Positions 36,052 through 41,521 of a stretch of DNA of 41,521 bases are shown piece after piece (the stretch's first letter is position 1; each line of letters begins with the position of its first letter). The notes below the pieces were generated by a model that was given only the letters and a program-made list of their open reading frames with translations, was not told the DNA's origin and made no database searches. This stretch comes from Deltaproteobacteria bacterium (GTDB lineage: Bacteria; Desulfobacterota; GWC2-55-46; DRQE01). The position numbers and the translations under genes are program-made. The DNA is taken from contig WGEY01000049.1 in NCBI GenBank assembly GCA_015492495.1, positions 1 to 41,521 of the forward strand, given 5' to 3'.

Positions 36052-37025
36052 ATCTCTATAATATCCTTCAACTGGTTGCTGAATACAGCCTCGGTCTCCA
36101 TATGGGAGAATAGTTCCTTTACAGCCTTGTAATCCTTCCTGCGGAAGTAGATCTCGGCGAGGTAGGGTATGGTCCTCGCAGCCGGCGCGTCGAGTTCGCG
36201 GGCCTTTTCCAGGTAGGAGAGCGCCTTGTCGTGGAGATTCTTCTTGAGGCAGGCCTTGCCGAGCAGCACGTATGTGGCCGAATCGGAGGGGCTTTCCCTG
36301 AGCGATAGTTCGGCCCAACGTATGGCCTCGTCCAGCGCGGCTTCCCTGACCGCCTCGTCGACTATGTTGAAGTAGACGAGGTCATGGTAGGCCTGTGCCA
36401 GTTCCTTCTGTATCTCGGCCCTCTTGTATCCGCTTTTCTCCGCTTTGAGCGCCTCCTTCAGTGCGTGTATCCTGTCCGTGTACTGCTTTTCCACGTTGCT
36501 CATGATGCCGAAGGCGTACAACCTGACCTCGTCCGCCGGGTTGGATAGGCCGGCCTTTATTATTCTGAAGGCATCCGGCCTCCCGAAGCCCGAAAGCCCG
36601 GTAAATACCCTCTGCTTCAGTTCAACCGGCGCCTCTTTGGTTTCGAGTATCCTTGTGAAAGCACCTTCACCGAACCTTCTGTCCCCGAGCCGCAGGTCCT
36701 CTTCCATGATATCGGCGGTTGAGATGCTCTCTGCCGGAACAAGGCGGCTCGGCCTCTGTCGCGACAGCAATATGAAGACCGGTATCACGGAGATGTATCC
36801 AAGAAAGAACGTGGAGAATCCGAAGGTGAAAAGTACGATGAAGCCGTCGGCCCGTTGCCCTCGGTACCTTTCAGGAAGCATGCGGCAGAGTATCAGGGCG
36901 ACGAGGGATGCAGCCGCAGCATGGGCTGAGACCAGGGCGAGGACGGTTAGGGGATGGCCCCAGGGCAGGGGCCATGAAAAGGCCGTCTCCCTTGCCGTGT
37001 GCAGGAGGTTGAGAAGGCCGTTCAT
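36012..37025 (-). CDS. pelE: PelE: inner-membrane protein with TPR domain
   Basis: PelE is a scaffold of the Pel inner-membrane complex. Two membrane helices (about 24-49 and 61-88) are followed by a soluble helical domain with TPR motifs (such as SATYVLLGKACLKKNLHDKALSYLEKA). It is 337 aa, near the 329 aa of Pseudomonas PelE. Sequence is poorly conserved in this family, so the call rests on architecture and on its place between pelD and pelF. ATG 37025 overlaps the pelD stop (ATGA) and has GGAGGAAAGGG immediately before it. Confidence 0.85.
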   Translation of the reverse strand: MNGLLNLLHTARETAFSWPLPWGHPLTVLALVSAHAAAASLVALILCRMLPERYRGQRADGFIVLFTFGFSTFFLGYISVIPVFILLSRQRPSRLVPAESISTADIMEEDLRLGDRRFGEGAFTRILETKEAPVELKQRVFTGLSGFGRPDAFRIIKAGLSNPADEVRLYAFGIMSNVEKQYTDRIHALKEALKAEKSGYKRAEIQKELAQAYHDLVYFNIVDEAVREAALDEAIRWAELSLRESPSDSATYVLLGKACLKKNLHDKALSYLEKARELDAPAARTIPYLAEIYFRRKDYKAVKELFSHMETEAVFSNQLKDIIEIWKGTGQRTSTFS

Positions 37026-38299
37026 CCCTTTCCTCCGGAAACGTCGAGGCAGGTCCGAAGCACCTCGTCCGGACTCTCCTTTAGATTGACCACACGGTAG
37101 TTTACATTGCTTGCGAACCGGTCCATGCCCATGAAGCTTATCATCCTCTTTTTCATACGCTCCAGGAAGCTCGCTGCCCCCTGGGGGCCTGCAAAGGGCA
37201 GGATGGTGACATAGGCTTCCATACCCCCATCGAGGGTGATCCTGCATGCCATGTCGAGCGCCCTCAGGTTCTCCCTTATGACCACCTCCGTTTCCAGCGG
37301 GGTCTCCCTTATGTAAAAGACCACCACGGTACTTTCCACGCCGGTATGGGTGTAAAGATCGTGGTGTCTTTTTACCTCCTTCAGGAAGTCAGCCGGGAAG
37401 ATGTCGAAGTCAGCCATCAGCGGCCGGATATCCTTTAGTACGGTCTCCTCCTTGTACAGATAGTAGAGCAGCAGGTAGAACAGAAAGAGGTTGTCCTTGT
37501 TCAAGGATGTGAAGGGCATCTCCTTTATGAGCAGTAACGCCTTTGCGTCTTCTTCAACCACCGGCACCACCGCCAAGTACCTTGACCTCTCTTCCTCCAT
37601 GTTCAGCATCGATACGTAGCAGACCCTGCCTTCCTCGATGGCCTTCTGCACCAGCGGATCGTCCAACTCCATCGGCACGTCTTTGCCGACCGATGCGATC
37701 CTTTCAAAGGTGTTGCCGGTCTTTCCGTAAAGAGACGCCTCCTCGAGGTTGAAGTTGTCGGCTATAAGCCTCATCAAGACACCGTATGCGTGCCTTCTGT
37801 CGCCCCCTGCAAGGGTTTTCCTGATCCCTGAGATTATCCCCCTCAGGCTGACTGGCCTTATGAGGTAGTTCCTTTCGAGCTGGTCATGTGAGGTCTTAAG
37901 CAGGATGAAACTCTTGGCCATGTCATCCAGTTTGTCCTCCAGGTAGTCCACCTTCAGCCGCGCCTTTTCCGTCTGTTTCTTCCAGTAGAATTGAAATTCC
38001 CCCATTATCAGTACGAGCAGCAGGTGCCACAGGAGGTAGGTCGCGGGAAAGGGCTCGTACCAGTAGTAGACCAGCGGGGCGGCGACAGACAGCGCTACAA
38101 GACCGGCACCCAACCCGTAATACAGGGTGATGACCATAAGGATGATCAAGAGGTAGCTTACGTTTTTGCTTATCAAGAGCGGGTCGGACGGGTTTACCAA
38201 ATAGCCCGCTACGGTAAGCCCGCCCGTGAGGACGAATATCTCTCCCAGCAATACCTTGAGGCTGACTTCTTGGGAAGAGAACGAGGTTTTTATTTTCAT
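37022..38299 (-). CDS. pelD: PelD: membrane c-di-GMP receptor of the Pel synthase
   Basis: PelD is the inner-membrane receptor that activates Pel synthesis on binding cyclic di-GMP. The 425-aa protein has about four N-terminal membrane helices (residues 13-125), a short coiled coil (KARLKVDYLEDKLDDMAKSF), a GAF-like domain (about 165-285) and a degenerate GGDEF domain. An RxxD motif, Arg346-Ala-Leu-Asp349, lies where the inhibitory-site-type c-di-GMP motif is expected. The active-site GGDEF signature is absent, as in other PelD proteins. ATG 38299 overlaps the pelC stop by 4 nt. Confidence 0.88.
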   Translation of the reverse strand: MKIKTSFSSQEVSLKVLLGEIFVLTGGLTVAGYLVNPSDPLLISKNVSYLLIILMVITLYYGLGAGLVALSVAAPLVYYWYEPFPATYLLWHLLLVLIMGEFQFYWKKQTEKARLKVDYLEDKLDDMAKSFILLKTSHDQLERNYLIRPVSLRGIISGIRKTLAGGDRRHAYGVLMRLIADNFNLEEASLYGKTGNTFERIASVGKDVPMELDDPLVQKAIEEGRVCYVSMLNMEEERSRYLAVVPVVEEDAKALLLIKEMPFTSLNKDNLFLFYLLLYYLYKEETVLKDIRPLMADFDIFPADFLKEVKRHHDLYTHTGVESTVVVFYIRETPLETEVVIRENLRALDMACRITLDGGMEAYVTILPFAGPQGAASFLERMKKRMISFMGMDRFASNVNYRVVNLKESPDEVLRTCLDVSGGKG

Positions 38300-38787
38300 C
38301 TGACGAGCTTGTCCATCAGTTTTTGAGCGATGGTCCCGAGCGATTCATGTGACCAGCCCGTGGCAGAGCCCGTTGAACTCCAGACGACTTCGTCCTTTTC
38401 GAGGCTGTAGATGACCATGGTGATACTCACCGCCGGCTCACCGTCTATACCGGTTTTATACCTGAACTCGTTTACGGCTCCGGTGAAGGCGTATTCAACC
38501 CCGCTCCTTCGTGCCTTCTTTAAGAGCTCCCTTATCTCCGCCGGTGCAAGATCCCTGTCCCCGGATTCCTTGAACCTCCCTTTAACGGCGTATCCTCTGG
38601 CCCTAAGTATGCCATCGAGCATGGAGGCGGCCCTGAGGCCGGCCATCGGTGTCTCCGTATGGTTTTCAAATGGCAGCACTACGACCGTAGCGGTACTTGG
38701 CAGCACCAGTGGAGCGGCTCTGTTCATGACGCTCGAACATGAAAAGAGCACGCAACCGAGTAATGCAAGCAAGATGATCCTTGACAT
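38296..38787 (-). CDS. pelC: PelC: outer-membrane-associated lipoprotein
   Basis: A 163-aa lipoprotein with a short signal peptide ending in the lipobox LFSC (Cys17). The mature part starts with VVVLPFENHTETPMAG, then an alternating alpha/beta domain with EYAFTGAVNEFRYK and ending VWSSTGSATG. In Pseudomonas, PelC (about 172 aa) forms a ring under the PelB channel. A strong GGGAGGTAAGG precedes ATG 38787. It is the first gene of the operon, after a long leader. The family is divergent; the call relies on lipobox, size and position before pelD. Confidence 0.85.
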   Translation of the reverse strand: MSRIILLALLGCVLFSCSSVMNRAAPLVLPSTATVVVLPFENHTETPMAGLRAASMLDGILRARGYAVKGRFKESGDRDLAPAEIRELLKKARRSGVEYAFTGAVNEFRYKTGIDGEPAVSITMVIYSLEKDEVVWSSTGSATGWSHESLGTIAQKLMDKLVR

Positions 38788-39226
38788 ATACCTTACCTCC
38801 CGTAATGTTCTGCTACATGGGTATGTGCCTCATACCGGGATCTCAGGGCGGTCTTCCACAGCCGGTTCACCGCTCTTCGGCCGTTTCTTAACCAGGGCCT
38901 TGACCGGAGGGCGCGGCCCGGCTTTCGGATGCCTGCAACCGCGGTCAAGACGGCCTGGCGCAGATGCCCCCCTTACCGGTCCGGTGGAAGTGTACGTCCG
39001 TCTGTTGGTTGAATTTACGCTGGTGTGTCACCGTATTCGACCCTTTGGTGGATCCGGTCTTCTGAGATAAAGGGCGATGAGGTTCCACGGACACCGGTTA
39101 CGGCTAACTGAAGTCTTCATCCGCAGGCGGGGGCGTGGTCGCAAGGTGGGGTATCCTTTAGCTGCCTGCTGGAGGTGTATCCGGCTTGGCCGGTGTCCGG
39201 ATGACCTGGTCGAAACGGTGGTAGTC
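38788..39226 (-). promoter_or_regulatory. long, probably structured 5' leader of the pel operon
   Basis: From the predicted transcription start (about 39226) to the pelC ATG are about 440 nt with no convincing ORF. CGGACACCGG and CCGGTGTCCG (39088-39097 and 39190-39199) form a perfect 10-bp closing stem around a 92-nt domain that contains a further stem, GCAGGC/GCCTGC (39123-39128 and 39164-39169). A second inverted repeat, CTTGACCG/CGGTCAAG (38899-38906 and 38942-38949), lies nearer the gene. I could not match it to a c-di-GMP riboswitch or another known class by eye. Confidence 0.5.
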
Positions 39227-39232
39227 TCTTGA

Positions 39233-39261
39233 TTTATAGGTCCATTATCGGGTGGTGTCAA
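39233..39261 (-). promoter_or_regulatory. sigma-70 promoter of the pel operon
   Basis: On the minus strand a perfect TTGACA (39261-39256) is followed after 17 bp by TATAAA (39238-39233). It lies in the gap after the phosphoesterase gene (stop at 39371) and points into pelCDEFGAB. The rest of 39262-39370 holds two small inverted repeats (39288-39305 and 39352-39366) but no clear terminator. Confidence 0.7.
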
Positions 39262-39370
39262 TCTTTTTTAAGGATAAAGTTACATGGTGCCCGTGGATAC
39301 GGGCAGAAAATACATGGCAGGCGAATACAAAAACATCTTTTTTACGCTTCAAGATCTCTGAGATCTGTCC

Positions 39371-40105
39371 CTACCACCCGTAGAGAAGCCTCTCGGCGAG
39401 CACCTCTGGAAGCCCGGCCCCGAGTATCTTTCTCCTGCACGAGTCGATGTTGTATTCGGTCCTAAAAAAACTTATCTCCTGTGTAGCCGCATCGAATACC
39501 AGGAAGGCGGCTCTGGGGTCCCTGTCCCTGGGTTGTCCCACGCCTCCGGGGTTGGCCAGGCACATCACACCCTCTTTCAATGTGATGGTCTCATCGAGGC
39601 TGGTCTCAACGCAGCCGTTACGGGCGAGGTATGCTATCCTCACGTGCGTGTGCCCGAAGAAGGTGAGGTGAGGGGTCTTTTCCCTTTCCATGAGTCTGAA
39701 GTTGATCGAGGCGTCGGTTGCAGAGAGGATGTAACTGTCGGTATCGTTTATCCAGCCGTGCACGGCCAGGAATGCGTCGTCCACGACGGTTCTGCGGGGC
39801 AGCTTGCGCAAAAAGAGCCTGTTCTCTTCGGTGAGTTGTTTCCTCGTCCAGTATATGGCCTCGGCTGCGGCGGGATTGAAGTCATTGGGTTCTTCGAGTC
39901 CGGAGGCCCTTGCGTCGTGGTTGCCCATGACGCAGGATAGACCCAGCTTTCTGACAAGGTCTATGCATTCGTTGGGAGCGGCGTTGTAGCCCACTATATC
40001 GCCCAGGCAGACGGTTTTGTCCACCCCGATGGCGTCTATCCTTTCAAGTACCGCGGTAAGGGCCTCGATGTTGGAATGGATGTCGGATATGACGGCATAA
40101 CGCAT
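39371..40105 (-). CDS. YfcE/calcineurin-like phosphoesterase
   Basis: A 244-aa binuclear metallophosphoesterase with the full motif set: ISDIHSN (Asp8, His10), LGDIVGYN, MGNHD (about 75-79), VHGW and FFGHTHV. Members of this compact subfamily cleave phosphodiesters or protein phosphates; the substrate cannot be inferred here. The LGDIVGYNAAPNECI stretch is typical of a common single-domain group. No export signal is seen. It begins 20 nt after the penicillin-binding protein gene, so the two are probably co-transcribed. The ribosome binding site is weak. Confidence 0.88.
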   Translation of the reverse strand: MRYAVISDIHSNIEALTAVLERIDAIGVDKTVCLGDIVGYNAAPNECIDLVRKLGLSCVMGNHDARASGLEEPNDFNPAAAEAIYWTRKQLTEENRLFLRKLPRRTVVDDAFLAVHGWINDTDSYILSATDASINFRLMEREKTPHLTFFGHTHVRIAYLARNGCVETSLDETITLKEGVMCLANPGGVGQPRDRDPRAAFLVFDAATQEISFFRTEYNIDSCRRKILGAGLPEVLAERLLYGW

Positions 40106-40125
40106 ACGCTAACCGCTTCGGCCGT

Positions 40126-41521
40126 TCAGAACGCCTCGGGCAGTGTGGTTGCCGGTTGTGGTTCTTCCACGGGGGAGGAGTCTTCGATACCGACCGGTTC
40201 CTCCGCGGGCGGTATCTCGCCCGCATCTATGAGGAAGAAGTTCTTGTCTCCATGTGGTAAGTTTTTCCTCGGTGAGACCTTTACCGGGGTGGTCCCGACC
40301 TTGAAGACCTCGAAGACGGCGTTTTCAGTGGAGGGATTGGCCAGAAGCCCTGTCTTTGGATCCACCTTTGCGAACTCCACGCCGTCAGGGATGGGGAAGT
40401 TTTCGGGCGGCACTCCATCAAGGGCCTTCTTCATGAACCTGACCCATATCGGTGCCGCAGCCCTTGAGCCGGTTTCGTTCTTGCCGAGGGGCTGTTCGTT
40501 GTCGTAACCCACCCAAACCCCTGCGGCGAGCCGAGGGACAAACCCTATGAACCATGCGTCGTTCAGGTTGTTTGTCGTGCCGGTCTTGCCCGCCACGGGC
40601 CTCTTGAGCGCCCGTGCCCTCCATCCTGTGCCGTTCTCAACGACCCCCTGCAACAGGTTTGTCATTATGTAAGCGGTTTGCGGAGTCAGGACCGCCTCTG
40701 CCGATGGAGCGTTCTCCTCGAGGACGTTTCCGAACCTGTCGAGGACCTTGGTTATGAATACGGGCTCGGGTCTGAGACCAAGGTTTCCCAGTGTGGCGTA
40801 CGCCCTGGTCATCTCAAGTAGCGTCACAGCCGAGGAGCCGAGCGCGAGTGAGAGATCGTTGGCGAGCGGGGACTCTATGCCCAGCTTACGTGCGTAGGAT
40901 ATGGCCCGCCTCACCCCGATGTCCCTCAGTATCTTTATCGTGACCACGTTCCTCGATTTTGTGAGCGCCTCCCTTACTGTGGTCGGGCCGTGGAACTTCT
41001 CCTCGAAGTTCCTGGGCTTCCATTCCCATTTAACAGGCTCCTCCTCCACGCTGTCTGCAGCCGCTGTATGCTGCACGGTGGTCTCCTCGAAGACTATGGG
41101 TGAATCCACCACGATGGTGGCCGGGGTGTAGCCTGCGTCCAGAGCCGCGGCGTATATTATGGGCTTGAAGGCCGAACCGGGCTGGCGTTTTGCCTGTATC
41201 GCCCTGTTGAACTGTGTTTTGGCGAAGCTCGATCCACCCACCATGGCCCTTACAAAACCGGTCTCCGGCTCCATGGCAAGGAGTGCGGACTCTGCAAGCG
41301 GCTCCTGTTCTAGCCTCAGTACCACGGGCTCCTGTTTCACTTCACCGCCGCTTCCCTCCGCCTCCTCGATACCTTCCACCGGAGGGGTGGGCTCCGGAAG
41401 GTACTTTACTTTTACCTGGATGACGTCTCCGGGACTGAAAAGTTTTAGTGGATCTACAACGCTGCCTCCGTCCGGCTCGCCGGTGGGGTTGTAGAGCCTC
41501 GCCCAGGCGAAGTCCGGGTAC
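40126..41521 (-). CDS. mrcA: class A penicillin-binding protein (PBP1A-type), C-terminal part
   Basis: The frame is open to the right edge, giving 464 residues of a bifunctional peptidoglycan synthase; the N-terminal anchor and glycosyltransferase domain lie outside the window. The visible part starts in the linker domain (YPDFAWARLYNPTGEPD). The transpeptidase domain follows with its active-site motif SAFK in QPGSAFKPIIYAAALDAG, SRN in TKSRNVVTIKI and KTGT in VAGKTGTTNN. The C-terminal tail is Pro/Glu-rich. An internal GTG at 41379 is not the true start. Assignment to PBP1A rather than another class A protein rests on the linker and motif spacing. Confidence 0.92.
   Translation of the reverse strand, partial: YPDFAWARLYNPTGEPDGGSVVDPLKLFSPGDVIQVKVKYLPEPTPPVEGIEEAEGSGGEVKQEPVVLRLEQEPLAESALLAMEPETGFVRAMVGGSSFAKTQFNRAIQAKRQPGSAFKPIIYAAALDAGYTPATIVVDSPIVFEETTVQHTAAADSVEEEPVKWEWKPRNFEEKFHGPTTVREALTKSRNVVTIKILRDIGVRRAISYARKLGIESPLANDLSLALGSSAVTLLEMTRAYATLGNLGLRPEPVFITKVLDRFGNVLEENAPSAEAVLTPQTAYIMTNLLQGVVENGTGWRARALKRPVAGKTGTTNNLNDAWFIGFVPRLAAGVWVGYDNEQPLGKNETGSRAAAPIWVRFMKKALDGVPPENFPIPDGVEFAKVDPKTGLLANPSTENAVFEVFKVGTTPVKVSPRKNLPHGDKNFFLIDAGEIPPAEEPVGIEDSSPVEEPQPATTLPEAF

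Noticed and set aside
34903-36132. 409-codon plus-strand frame opposite pelF
   Set aside because: It is antisense to pelF, which has clear GT-B motifs. It has no ribosome binding site or domain.
39028-39120. A 30-codon minus-strand ORF in the pel leader (MKTSVSRNRC...)
   Set aside because: There is no ribosome binding site and no recognisable feature, and it runs through the long-range stem. More likely non-coding leader.
38788-39226. GEMM-type c-di-GMP riboswitch in the pel leader
   Set aside because: I looked for the GEMM core (GGCAAACC and CGCAAAGCC-like segments) and did not find it on the minus strand. The leader stays unclassified.

Overview
This window looks like chromosome from a Gram-negative, GC-rich bacterium. 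The outer-membrane components (a PelB-type barrel and a PelC lipoprotein), the System II cytochrome c biogenesis pair (ResB/CcsA), a DUF465 protein and the gene order ilvB-ilvN-ilvC-psd-pssA-leuA-leuC-leuD-leuB all fit Desulfobacterota or Nitrospirota-like lineages. That placement is an inference from gene content and order. ATA (Ile) and AGG (Arg) codons are used heavily throughout, even in rpsB, so no block stands out as recently acquired by codon use.

Region 1 (1-8.3 kb, + strand) is a translation and envelope housekeeping run: rpsB, tsf, pyrH, frr, uppS, cdsA, dxr, rseP, tsaB. A divergent gene is cut by the left edge. S2 carries a long acidic tail with an 11-residue tandem repeat, and cdsA appears to start at a CTG codon. 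Region 2 (8.3-20.4 kb, + strand) has a small DUF465 gene with its own promoter, then ilvD, then a 340-bp gap with a strong hairpin and a palindromic 'HCERSEAI-type' dispersed repeat. After the gap come ilvB-ilvN-ilvC-psd-pssA-leuA-leuC-leuD-[PUR-domain protein]-leuB. Together these supply valine, isoleucine and leucine synthesis plus the two steps from CDP-diacylglycerol to phosphatidylethanolamine. CdsA in region 1 makes that CDP-diacylglycerol.

Region 3 (20.4-26.9 kb) holds, on the minus strand, ccsA-resB-mrfA-like helicase, then a metallophosphoesterase. Diverging from ccsA is a small zinc-ribbon protein gene. The two divergent promoters overlap at their -35 elements, and the ccsA transcript is predicted to be nearly leaderless.

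Region 4 (26.96-39.26 kb, minus strand) is the most interesting part: a complete Pel exopolysaccharide locus in the permuted order pelC-D-E-F-G-A-B. PelB is encoded by two genes: an inner-membrane-anchored TPR protein (263 aa) and a separately exported TPR plus beta-barrel protein (929 aa). Every junction in the operon overlaps, including a 98-nt pelA/pelB-N overlap. The operon has a near-consensus promoter followed by a leader of about 440 nt with long inverted repeats, a candidate structured regulatory RNA. PelD keeps an RxxD motif, suggesting c-di-GMP control. PelD-E-F-G would form the inner-membrane synthase and transporter, PelA would trim and deacetylate the polymer in the periplasm, and PelB/PelC would carry it across the outer membrane.

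Region 5 (39.37-41.52 kb, minus strand) has a YfcE-like phosphoesterase and the C-terminal part of a class A penicillin-binding protein that runs off the right edge. I saw no rRNA, tRNA, CRISPR array, prophage or transposase gene.
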